NCBI GenBank assembly: GCA_016293155.1
Contig: JAEDEU010000024.1
Coordinates: 1 to 17,935, forward strand
DNA length: 17,935 nt
From: Clostridiaceae bacterium
Lineage (GTDB): Bacteria > Bacillota > Clostridia > Oscillospirales > Butyricicoccaceae
Direction: 5' to 3'
Below, piece after piece: positions 1-7,252 of this stretch; within the stretch, counting starts at the first letter, position 1, and every line of letters begins with the position of its first letter. The notes beneath the pieces are model-generated. The model saw nothing but the letters and a program-made list of their open reading frames with translations. It had not been told where the DNA came from and did not search any database. The position numbers and the translations under genes are program-made.

Positions 1-1145
1 CAGTCCGCAGTATAGCAGTACGAAACCATCTGCTCCAGACGTTCGTGGTTTTTGGCGCGCAGCTGAAGCCAGAGCTTTGGGTCAATTTCCTCGTTTTCCG
101 GAGGCTGGTCGATCAGAAAACGGTGCGTGGAAACATCAGACGCCTGATAAAGCAGCAGACAATGCGCCGGTGAGCCGTCACGCCCTGCACGTCCGGCCTC
201 CTGATAGTAGCTTTCCATGTCGCGCGGCATGTTATAGTGCACGACAAAGGATACATTGGATTTATTGATGCCCATGCCGAAAGCGTTGGTTGCCACGATG
301 ATCGGGGCTTCATCACAGGAAAAGGCATTCTGAGCTGCACGGCGTTCCGCGGGCGGCAGTCCGGCATGATAGCGCACCGCAGAAAATCCGTGTGCCTGAA
401 GCTCCTCTGTGACGCTTTGCACGTTCTTTCGGGTGGAGCAGTAGACAATGCCGCTTTTGCCTTCCTGTGTGCGCAGAAATGCCATGAGTGCATTTATTTT
501 GTCCTTCGGATGCCGGATCTCGAAGAAAAGATTCGGTCGGTCAAAGCTGTTGACCACACGCTCCGGATGATTCAGCCGCAGTGCGGAGACGATATCCTCG
601 CGGACACGTTTGGTTGCGGTCGCGGTAAAGGCAGCAATGACCGGACGGCGGGGGAGGGAGGCGATGACCGATGCGATGCGCAGATAGCTCGGACGGAAGT
701 CATGTCCCCACTGGGAAATGCAGTGTGCCTCGTCCACACAGAGCAGTGCGAGCGGGAGCGACTGTAACAGTGCCAGAAACTCCGGATGCTCCAGACGCTC
801 CGGTGCGGCGTACAGCAGACGGATGCGGCCGCGTGCCGCATCGTTCATCACCATATGGTATTCCTGCGCGGACAGTGTGCTGTTGATATATGCCGCCGAA
901 ATGCCGTATTGCCGCAGTGCCATCACCTGATCGCGCATCAGCGAGATGAGCGGCGAGATCACCAGTGTGACACCGGGGAGCAGAATGGCGGGAAGCTGGT
1001 AACAGATGGATTTGCCGGCACCGGTGGGCATGACACCGAGCACATCGCGCCCGGCGAGGATGCTGTCAATCAGCTGCTCCTGACCGGGGCGGAAGCTGTC
1101 GTAGCCAAAGGTTTCCTTGAGCACGCGGTATTTGAGCTGGTTCAT
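1..1145 (-). CDS. recQ: ATP-dependent DNA helicase RecQ (3' part cut by window edge)
   Basis: RecQ is a superfamily 2, 3'-to-5' DNA helicase used in recombination and replication-fork repair. The frame is open from the ATG at 1145-1143 to the left edge, giving 381 residues of a family usually near 600. Visible motifs are motif 0 FGYDSFRPGQ (residues 13-22), Walker A TGAGKS (41-46), the DEAH box (138-141) followed by the RecQ aromatic loop CISQWGHDFRP, TATA motif III, and the motif V/VI region ending QEAGRAGRDG. The last residues, MVSYCYTAD, match the start of the Cys-rich RecQ zinc-binding domain. The winged-helix and any HRDC domain would lie outside the window. The start is set by AGGAGG (minus strand, 1157-1152), 6 nt before the ATG. 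It is divergent from cwlD. Identification is secure; its C-terminal make-up is unknown here. Confidence 0.96.
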   Translation of the reverse strand, partial: MNQLKYRVLKETFGYDSFRPGQEQLIDSILAGRDVLGVMPTGAGKSICYQLPAILLPGVTLVISPLISLMRDQVMALRQYGISAAYINSTLSAQEYHMVMNDAARGRIRLLYAAPERLEHPEFLALLQSLPLALLCVDEAHCISQWGHDFRPSYLRIASVIASLPRRPVIAAFTATATKRVREDIVSALRLNHPERVVNSFDRPNLFFEIRHPKDKINALMAFLRTQEGKSGIVYCSTRKNVQSVTEELQAHGFSAVRYHAGLPPAERRAAQNAFSCDEAPIIVATNAFGMGINKSNVSFVVHYNMPRDMESYYQEAGRAGRDGSPAHCLLLYQASDVSTHRFLIDQPPENEEIDPKLWLQLRAKNHERLEQMVSYCYTAD

Positions 1146-1176
1146 GCGTCGCCTCCTCGGATGGAATCTGCCTGTT

Positions 1177-1205
1177 AGTATAGCACGAAATAGACGGAAA
1201 AGCAA
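1177..1205 (-). promoter_or_regulatory. Predicted sigma-A promoter of recQ
   Basis: On the minus strand TTGCTT (1205-1200) and TATACT (1182-1177) are separated by exactly 17 bp, and a TG sits one base before the -10 (extended -10, TGCTATACT). It lies about 30 bp upstream of the recQ start codon. The -10 is strong and the -35 only half matches, so the call rests mostly on the extended -10 and spacing. Confidence 0.65.
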
Positions 1206-1268
1206 AGAAGATCGGTTTTGCTCATGGAATTCCTGCCGCGTTCATATTTTTCAGCAGGAGGGATGCCA

Positions 1269-1985
1269 ATGAGCAGATTAGGGCGCAGGAGCTGGGTAGT
1301 ATTTGCCGCAGTGATGACGGCGGCGGCGTTTGCGGTGGTTGTACAGTACCGCGGCGCGTTTCCGATCATCGGCGTGTTTTCCGCTTCTCAAAGCGATTGC
1401 ACGCTGGTTCTGGATGCCGGACATGGCGGCATGGACGGCGGAGCGGTCGCGGCGGACGGGACAGCGGAGCAGGATATCAATCTGTCCATCGCGCTGCGGT
1501 GTCGCGAGCTAGCGGAGCTTTGCGGCGTGCCGACTGTAATGACGCGCGAGGATACGCAGTCCCTGCGGTACGATCCGGAAAAAACCATCCGTCAGAATAA
1601 GGTGGCGGACATCCGTGCGCGGGCGGAGATCACACAAAATACGCGCAATCCGGTGTTTGTCTCTGTCCATCTCAATAAATTTACGGATACCGCTTATCAT
1701 GGGGCGCAGGTGTTCTGGTCAAAAAATAATCCGGATGGGAAACTGCTGGCAGAATCTATCCAGAGCAGCCTGATTGCCGGCATCAGTGACGGAAACAAAC
1801 GCGCAGCCAAACAGGCGGTGGACAGTATCTGGTTGATGAAAACACTGACCTGTCCGGCAGTGATTGTGGAGTGCGGCTTTTTATCCAATGTGCAGGAGGC
1901 GGAGCTGCTGAAGCAGGATGCATATCAGCGCAGGCTTGCACTGTGTATTGTATCCGGTTATCTCAATGTATATCATTCAAACTGA
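1269..1985 (+). CDS. cwlD: N-acetylmuramoyl-L-alanine amidase, CwlD-like (Amidase_3)
   Basis: A 238-residue zinc amidase that cleaves the bond between N-acetylmuramic acid and the stem peptide. In spore formers CwlD does this in cortex peptidoglycan as the first step to muramic-delta-lactam. An N-terminal membrane or signal segment (about residues 9-28) is followed by one Amidase_3 domain. Likely zinc ligands are H52 (DAGHGGMDGG), E67 and H134 (SVHLN), with catalytic E201 (VIVECGFLSN). The length is close to Bacillus CwlD (about 237), and there is no extra cell-wall-binding repeat. AGGAGG at 1256-1261 is 7 nt from the ATG at 1269. In-frame ATGs at 1218 and 1263 are less well placed. It starts 123 bp from the divergent recQ gene. 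Family is certain; the CwlD assignment rather than another small Amidase_3 enzyme rests on size and lack of accessory domains. Confidence 0.86.
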   Translation: MSRLGRRSWVVFAAVMTAAAFAVVVQYRGAFPIIGVFSASQSDCTLVLDAGHGGMDGGAVAADGTAEQDINLSIALRCRELAELCGVPTVMTREDTQSLRYDPEKTIRQNKVADIRARAEITQNTRNPVFVSVHLNKFTDTAYHGAQVFWSKNNPDGKLLAESIQSSLIAGISDGNKRAAKQAVDSIWLMKTLTCPAVIVECGFLSNVQEAELLKQDAYQRRLALCIVSGYLNVYHSN

Positions 1986-1994
1986 CAGATGCGG

Positions 1995-2023
1995 TCGACA
2001 ACCGCGCCGCACTCTGCTATAAT
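1995..2023 (+). promoter_or_regulatory. Predicted sigma-A promoter of radA
   Basis: TCGACA (1995-2000) and a perfect TATAAT (2018-2023) are separated by 17 bp, with TG one base before the -10 (extended -10). It starts ten bases after the cwlD stop and lies 31 bp before the radA ATG. This implies radA has its own promoter and need not depend on cwlD read-through. Confidence 0.78.
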
Positions 2024-2054
2024 AACAGAAACAACCGAGAAAACGAGGAATGAT

Positions 2055-3431
2055 ATGAAGCAGAAAACGAGTTATCTGTGTGACGAGTGCGGGTATTCCA
2101 GCCCAAAGTGGTATGGCAAATGCCCGTCCTGCGGCGCATGGAATACGATGCGGGAATATAAGGAGAAGGGATCGGCGCCGCGCGGCACGCTGGCACAGAC
2201 CTCCGTGCGCACGGGCAAAAACCGCCCGAAGGTGATCGGTGAGATTGAAACGGCAGGGGAGGCACGGTTTTCCTCCGGCATTTCCGAGCTGGACCGTGTA
2301 CTGGGCGGCGGCGCAGTGCACGGCAGCTTTGTGCTGGTCGGCGGCGAGCCGGGCATCGGCAAATCCACACTGCTGCTGCAAATGTGCCAGAATATGGCGC
2401 GCGAGGCAAAGGTGCTGTACGTTTCGGGCGAGGAATCGCTGCGTCAGATCCGCCTGCGCGCAGACCGGCTGGAGGTGCATTCCAAAAATCTGTTTGTGCT
2501 GGCAGAGACCGATATGGATGAGATTTTGGCGGAAACCGACCTGCTTGAGCCGGATATATTGATCGTGGACTCGATTCAGACAGTCTATCAGCCGGATCTA
2601 ACCAGTGCACCGGGCAATGTGACGCAGATCAAGGAATGCGCCATGACGCTGATGCAGTATGCCAAGCACCGCAACGTGACGATTTTCATCGTCGGACACG
2701 TCAATAAGGACGGAGCACTCGCGGGCCCGAAGATTCTGGAGCATATGGTGGACTGCGTGCTGTATTTTGAGGGCGAGCGCCAGATCTCTTTCCGCTGCCT
2801 GCGCGCGGCGAAGAACCGCTACGGCTCGACCAATGAGATCGGTGTATTCGAGATGACCGACCGCGGTCTGAGCGAGGTCACAAACCCGTCTGCGGCGATG
2901 CTGTCCGGACATCCGGCGGATGCATCGGGCAACTGCATCGCGTGCACCATCGAGGGCACCCGGCCCATTCTGGCGGAAATTCAGGCGCTTGTCACCAAGA
3001 CTGCCTTTGGTACGCCGCGTCGTGCTGCGAACGGCATTGACTACAACCGCATGGCGCTGCTGCTGGCGATTCTGGAAAAACGCGTCGGTCTGTTTCTTTC
3101 GGGCAGCGATGCGTATGTCAATGTCATCGGCGGAATGCGGCTGGATGAGCGCGCCATTGACCTGCCGGTCGTGCTTGCAATCGGCTCCAGCTACCGCGAC
3201 CAGCCGATTCCGGAGGGCGTGATGGCATTTGGTGAGATCGGACTGACCGGAGAGCTGCGTGCGGTTTCGGCCGCACCGCAGCGCATCCGCGAGGCGCTGC
3301 GCCTGGGCTTTCACACCTGCATCATGCCGAAGCAGGAGGTCGGAAAGCTTCCGGAAGGGATTCGCGTCATTCAGGTGAGCAATATTGCACAGGCGTTCGG
3401 CGCGGTCTTTCAGCCGCCGGAACGCGCATAA
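2055..3431 (+). CDS. radA: DNA repair protein RadA (Sms)
   Basis: RadA is a RecA-like ATPase that processes recombination intermediates, driving branch migration and loading helicase on D-loops. The 458-residue product has every expected part in order. There is an N-terminal C4 zinc finger (C9, C12, C23, C26), Walker A GEPGIGKST (97-105), and Walker B ending at D172 (DILIVDSIQT). The RadA-specific motif follows as KNRYG (253-257), then a C-terminal Lon-protease-like domain (SGSDAYVNVIGGMRLDE, then GEIGLTGELRAV). The usual RadA motif is KNRFG, so Phe is replaced by Tyr, a conservative change. The ATG at 2055 is chosen because it follows GAGG and starts the MKQKTSYLCDECG zinc-finger segment. 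An upstream in-frame ATG at 1989 would add 22 non-conserved residues and overlap the promoter. Confidence 0.97.
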   Translation: MKQKTSYLCDECGYSSPKWYGKCPSCGAWNTMREYKEKGSAPRGTLAQTSVRTGKNRPKVIGEIETAGEARFSSGISELDRVLGGGAVHGSFVLVGGEPGIGKSTLLLQMCQNMAREAKVLYVSGEESLRQIRLRADRLEVHSKNLFVLAETDMDEILAETDLLEPDILIVDSIQTVYQPDLTSAPGNVTQIKECAMTLMQYAKHRNVTIFIVGHVNKDGALAGPKILEHMVDCVLYFEGERQISFRCLRAAKNRYGSTNEIGVFEMTDRGLSEVTNPSAAMLSGHPADASGNCIACTIEGTRPILAEIQALVTKTAFGTPRRAANGIDYNRMALLLAILEKRVGLFLSGSDAYVNVIGGMRLDERAIDLPVVLAIGSSYRDQPIPEGVMAFGEIGLTGELRAVSAAPQRIREALRLGFHTCIMPKQEVGKLPEGIRVIQVSNIAQAFGAVFQPPERA

Positions 3432-3445
3432 GGGAACAATCACAG

Positions 3446-3474
3446 TTGCACAGCCGGGGCAATTGTGCTAGGAT
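3446..3474 (+). promoter_or_regulatory. Predicted sigma-A promoter of the LCP gene
   Basis: TTGCAC (3446-3451) and TAGGAT (3469-3474) have a 17-bp spacer, and TG precedes the -10 by one base (TGCTAGGAT). It lies in the 96-bp gap between radA and the LCP gene. No terminator hairpin with a T-run is visible after radA, so read-through may add to expression. Confidence 0.6.
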
Positions 3475-3527
3475 AGTAGCATAACTGTAATCATACAGGG
3501 GAAATTTAAGGAATGTGAGATGATCTT

Positions 3528-4538
3528 ATGGAGAACGCACCGAAGAAGCGCAAACGGCTTTCGACGGGCAAAAAAGTGGCAATCGGTATTTTTGCCGCAG
3601 TTTGGCTGGTGATTCTGGCAGGCATCGGTTATCTGTATCATACCTTCAGTCTGATGAATCATACCGAAAAGCCGGAGGAGAAGCCGGTAGCGGCGGAAAC
3701 CACCGAATCGGACAACGATCTGGGAAGTCTTCAGTGGGACAGTGCCAATCAGGTTTATTATGATGATAATGTCATCAATATTCTGCTCATCGGTCAGGAT
3801 ACGCGCGACGGCACGCGCCAGCGTTCGGATTCCATGATTATTGCAACGATCAACCAAAATACCAAGGAGGTTATCTTGACCTCTCTGATGCGTGATCTGT
3901 ATGTGGATATTCCGGGCAGAGGCGGAAACCGAATCAATGCGGCATTTGCGTTCGGCGGCTCCCAGCTGCTGGATCAGACGATTGAGTCCAATTTTAACAT
4001 CCGGATTGATGCAAATGCGGTAGTGGATTTTGAGGGCTTTAAACGCGTAGTTGACAGCATCGGCGGCATTGATATTGAGCTGTATCAGGAGGAGGTCGAT
4101 TACTTAGGGTACAACGATCTGAGTGTGGGAATGAACCACCTGAACGGCGAGCAGGCACTGGCATATGCCCGTATACGTTATGTCGGCAATAACGACTATG
4201 AACGCACCGAACGTCAGCGCCGTGTACTTATGGCGGCTTTTCAGCAGGTCAAGAACCAGGGCGTTATGACCAGTGTATCCATGATTAACGAGCTGTTCCC
4301 GCTCGTTACCACCGACCTGAGTACCATGGATATCATCCGCTATGCAGGCACGGTGCTCTCGATGAATGTAGATACTGTCCGCACCTACCGCATCCCGATG
4401 GACGGTGAGTTCAGCAACGATACCATCCGCGGTATGATGGTTCTGGTACCCGACCTGAATCAGTGCAGAGCTTCGATGCTCAAGGCGATCTACGGCGTGG
4501 AAAACGTCAAGACCGGTATTTTGGCAGAAGCGGAATAA
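3528..4538 (+). CDS. LytR-CpsA-Psr (LCP) family glycopolymer transferase
   Basis: LCP proteins sit in the membrane with the catalytic domain outside and transfer lipid-linked glycopolymers, such as teichoic acids or capsule, onto peptidoglycan. The 336-residue product has a basic cytoplasmic N-terminus (KKRKR), one membrane helix (about 17-37), an acidic low-complexity linker (about 46-75), and one LCP domain. Conserved residues include IGQDTRDG (88-95), R99 and D101 (RSDSM), R122 and D123 (SLMRDLYVDIPG), the arginines of YARIRY (R215, R217), and R226/R229. There is no extra C-terminal domain. The start at 3528 has a weak ribosome site (AAGGA, about 15 nt away), but no better in-frame start exists. 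The polymer cannot be told from sequence, so no gene symbol is given. It converges on the aro operon and shares a terminator with it. Confidence 0.92.
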   Translation: MENAPKKRKRLSTGKKVAIGIFAAVWLVILAGIGYLYHTFSLMNHTEKPEEKPVAAETTESDNDLGSLQWDSANQVYYDDNVINILLIGQDTRDGTRQRSDSMIIATINQNTKEVILTSLMRDLYVDIPGRGGNRINAAFAFGGSQLLDQTIESNFNIRIDANAVVDFEGFKRVVDSIGGIDIELYQEEVDYLGYNDLSVGMNHLNGEQALAYARIRYVGNNDYERTERQRRVLMAAFQQVKNQGVMTSVSMINELFPLVTTDLSTMDIIRYAGTVLSMNVDTVRTYRIPMDGEFSNDTIRGMMVLVPDLNQCRASMLKAIYGVENVKTGILAEAE

Positions 4539-4543
4539 AGTAT

Positions 4544-4571
4544 AAAAGAGACACCCTGCGGTGTCTCTTTT
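4544..4571. terminator. Bidirectional intrinsic terminator between LCP gene and aro operon
   Basis: A perfect 12-bp stem (AAAAGAGACACC, 4544-4555, with GGTGTCTCTTTT, 4560-4571) has a CTGC loop. The stem starts with AAAA and ends with TTTT, so each strand yields a hairpin followed by U-rich RNA. It lies 5 bp after the LCP stop and 17 bp after the aroE-aroK stop, and fits ending both converging transcripts. Confidence 0.9.
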
Positions 4572-4588
4572 GATATTTATCACGATAT

Positions 4589-5971
4589 TTAGAGTGCGCG
4601 GAACAGTTTCATGAGGATTTCCGAAATGCGCACACCGCGCACGGAAACATCCGCACAGTCCTCATAAATCTTTTTGCGCTGGCCGTACAGCGTGCGGGTC
4701 TGCTTTTCCTTATCGCCCTGAAGGAGCGGGCGGGAAGTGTCTCGGCTGAGATTCTGCACAATGCGGAAAAACGGGGTGTCCAGATGAATCAAAATACCGT
4801 TTTTCTTGAGCAGCTCCACGTTTTCCGGACGCAGTACACAGCCGCCGCCGGTTGCAATCACACAGCCGTTTTTTTCGGAAAGCTCACGGGCATATTTTGT
4901 CTCCAGATCGCGGAAATACGGCTCGCCATCCTCTGCAAAAATGTCCGAGATTTTGCGGCCCTCCTGCTGCTCCAGATAGATGTCCATGTCGATAAATTCC
5001 AGACCGAGCAGACGGGCAATCTTGCGTCCGATGGTGGTCTTGCCGCTGCCCATAAAGCCACACAGCACCAGATTGCTTTTGTGATATACGGATGCCATGC
5101 GCTTTTTGACAACATCGCCGTACAGACGGCGCAGAATCAGATCCAGATCGCTGTTGTCAAACTGGGAGCCCAGCCAGACCGTCTGTGCATAGGCAGCCTG
5201 CATGACCAGCATGTACAGTCCGTCGCGGGTGGCGATGCCCTTTTCCTCTGCCATACGCAGAAGTGCGGTGGTCGGCGGGTTGTAGATCGCGTCAAACACA
5301 TATTTTGTGCCGTGCGGAAGCGATGAAAGCGGGTTGGCATCCTCCTTTGGGGTCATGCCGACCGGCGTGCCGTTGACCACAATGGAGGTCGCGTGCGGCA
5401 GCTGTGTGGGCGGGTAAACCGATACCATGCCGTCCGGCAGGCAGGCGCGCAGATAATCGCGCAGGGCAATCGCCTTTTCCGCGCTGCGGCCGGAGATAAT
5501 CACGCGTGCCCCCGCATTGACCAGATGATATGCCATGACAGAGGATACGCCGCCGTAACCAAGCACTACCGCAGTGGCGCCCGGAATGGTTACACCATCG
5601 CGCTCCAACGAAGCGGCAAAGCCCAAAATATCGGTGTTATAGCCGATTGCCTCGCCGTCGCGGAAATCCACCGTGTTGACCTTGCCGAGATCCTTTGCGG
5701 CGGTGTCCACGGCATCCAGCAGCGGGATGATTGCCGCCTTGTGCGGAATGGTCACGTTGATGCCGCGCAGCTTTTCCCGCGCCAGACGGGTTGCCTCTGG
5801 CAGATCCTCCGGCGGAACCTCGATGGCAATGTAATCATAGTCCTGACCGGAGGCCTGAAACAGCATTGCGTGCAGCTCCGGAGAAACGGAATGACCGATC
5901 GGATATCCGAACAGGGCAAAGGTGGTTTTTTTCGGAACAAATTCCCGAAATTCCTGCATTGTAAGTGCCAT
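4589..5971 (-). CDS. aroE-aroK: Bifunctional shikimate dehydrogenase / shikimate kinase (AroE-AroK fusion)
   Basis: A 460-residue fusion predicted to reduce 3-dehydroshikimate to shikimate with NADPH and then phosphorylate it with ATP. The AroE half is about residues 15-290. It has GHSVSPELH (S28, S30 substrate contacts), INVTIPHK with catalytic K78, KVNT (97-100), YNTD (D114), the nucleotide loop GYGGVSS (138-144), SGRS (160-163) and QAAYAQ near 258-263. The AroK half is about 296-460. It has P-loop GFMGSGKTT (305-313), D328/D330 (FIDMD), GEPYFRDLE (349-357), GGG (375-377) and SRPLL (413-417). Each half is near full length and both active sites look intact. No stop, frameshift or internal ribosome site separates them. 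The start has GGAGGG 7 nt upstream. It is the last gene of the operon, 3 nt after aroA. Confidence 0.95.
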   Translation of the reverse strand: MALTMQEFREFVPKKTTFALFGYPIGHSVSPELHAMLFQASGQDYDYIAIEVPPEDLPEATRLAREKLRGINVTIPHKAAIIPLLDAVDTAAKDLGKVNTVDFRDGEAIGYNTDILGFAASLERDGVTIPGATAVVLGYGGVSSVMAYHLVNAGARVIISGRSAEKAIALRDYLRACLPDGMVSVYPPTQLPHATSIVVNGTPVGMTPKEDANPLSSLPHGTKYVFDAIYNPPTTALLRMAEEKGIATRDGLYMLVMQAAYAQTVWLGSQFDNSDLDLILRRLYGDVVKKRMASVYHKSNLVLCGFMGSGKTTIGRKIARLLGLEFIDMDIYLEQQEGRKISDIFAEDGEPYFRDLETKYARELSEKNGCVIATGGGCVLRPENVELLKKNGILIHLDTPFFRIVQNLSRDTSRPLLQGDKEKQTRTLYGQRKKIYEDCADVSVRGVRISEILMKLFRAL

Positions 5972-5974
5972 TGT

Positions 5975-7252
5975 TTATCCCTCCAGTCCGTGCAGCGCGT
6001 CAAAGAAGGTCGGATAGGAAATTGCAACGCAGTCGGGATCCTCCAGCACGGAATCGCCCTCGCAGGCGAGTGCACAGACCGCCATGCTCATGGCAACGCG
6101 GTGGTCGGCGTAGCAGGCAAACTGTGCGCCGTGCAGCGGCTTGCCGCCGCGGATCACCATTCCGTCCTCGGTTTCGGTGATATCGCAGCCGGTCTTGGAC
6201 AGCTCGCTGACCATCGCCGCAATGCGGTTGGATTCCTTGACCTTGAGCTCCTGCGCGTCGCAGATCACGGTTTCGCCCTCCGCGAATGCCGCCGCAACTG
6301 CGATGACCGGCAGCTCGTCGATCAGACGCGGGATAATGTCGCCGCCGATGCGGGTGCCGTGCAGGCGAGAAGAGCGCACAATGATGTCGCAGACCGGCTC
6401 TACGTCGTCCGTGCAGTTGACCAGCTCAATGTCCGCGCCCATGTCGCGCAGAACATCCAGAATGCCTGTGCGAGTGGGATTGATGCCGACATTGCGGATG
6501 GTGATTTCGCTGTTCGGAACGATACAGCCTGCAACCAGAAAATATGCCGCGGAGGAGATATCGCCCGGAACCGCTACGTCCACAGCGGTCAGCTGCTCCG
6601 GCGGGGTGAGGGTAATCACGTTGCCGTCCGTGCGCACATCAACGCCCAGACCGCGCAGCATACGCTCGGTGTGGTCACGGGAGGGCGCCGGTTCGATGAC
6701 CGTGGTTTCGCCTTCGGCAAACAGACCGGCAAGCAGAATGGCAGATTTGAGCTGTGCGCTGGCAACCGGCAGTGTATAGGTGATGCCATGCAGCGCACTT
6801 CCGGAAACGGTCAGCGGACAGAGGTTGCCGTCCTTGCCGTCGATATTGGCACCCATCTCGCGCAGCGGCTTGATGATACGTCCCATTGGACGCTTCTGAA
6901 TGGAGGCGTCACCGCTGAGTACGGAGCGGAACGGCTGTCCCGCAAGGATGCCGCACAGCAGGCGGGTGGTGGTGCCGGAGTTTCCGGTGTACAGCAGCTC
7001 GGACGGCTCCTGTAAGCCGTGCATACCGGCGCCGTGCACTACGACCTCGTCGTCGGATACGTCGATCTTCACGCCCATTTGGCGGAAGCAGGAGATCGTG
7101 GAAAGGCAGTCCTCACCCATGAGAAAACCGGTGATGTGCGTATCGCCGGATGCGAGCGCGCCGAACATGACTGCGCGGTGAGAGATGGATTTATCGCCGG
7201 GGACGGTCACCGCACCGTGTAAACCGCCGGTCGATGGATGACAGGTCAGCAT
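5975..7252 (-). CDS. aroA: 3-phosphoshikimate 1-carboxyvinyltransferase (EPSP synthase)
   Basis: Joins phosphoenolpyruvate to shikimate-3-phosphate, the sixth step of the shikimate pathway. The 425 residues cover the whole two-domain fold. Visible motifs are PGDKSISHRA (18-27), YTGNSGTTTRLL (88-99), KRPMGR (120-125), SAQLKSA (165-171), RDHTE (192-196), NPTR (258-261), catalytic D312 (IDELP) and E340 (KVKESNR). The set GDKS, SAQxK, RxHTE and NxTR is the one used to define class II EPSP synthases; the loop residue G93 (NSGTT) is the ordinary glycine. The ATG follows the pheA TAA with no gap, and AGGAGG (7266-7261) lies 8 nt upstream inside pheA, so translation is probably coupled. The next gene, the aroE-aroK fusion, supplies its substrate. 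Confidence 0.97.
   Translation of the reverse strand: MLTCHPSTGGLHGAVTVPGDKSISHRAVMFGALASGDTHITGFLMGEDCLSTISCFRQMGVKIDVSDDEVVVHGAGMHGLQEPSELLYTGNSGTTTRLLCGILAGQPFRSVLSGDASIQKRPMGRIIKPLREMGANIDGKDGNLCPLTVSGSALHGITYTLPVASAQLKSAILLAGLFAEGETTVIEPAPSRDHTERMLRGLGVDVRTDGNVITLTPPEQLTAVDVAVPGDISSAAYFLVAGCIVPNSEITIRNVGINPTRTGILDVLRDMGADIELVNCTDDVEPVCDIIVRSSRLHGTRIGGDIIPRLIDELPVIAVAAAFAEGETVICDAQELKVKESNRIAAMVSELSKTGCDITETEDGMVIRGGKPLHGAQFACYADHRVAMSMAVCALACEGDSVLEDPDCVAISYPTFFDALHGLEG

Noticed and set aside
1243..1250. Possible sporulation sigma-E -10 (CATATTTT) before cwlD
   Set aside because: CATA and the last T match, but no convincing -35 at the required spacing was found, so no promoter is called for cwlD.
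3432..3470. Possible terminator after radA (ACAAT...ATTGT)
   Set aside because: The arms are only five bases, far apart, and no T-run follows. The promoter elements explain this stretch better.
5393..7015. 540-codon open frame on the plus strand
   Set aside because: Entirely antisense to aroA and the aroE-aroK fusion, with Cys/His/Arg-rich low-quality translation and no ribosome site or family motifs. Explained by the GC-rich codon bias of the real genes.
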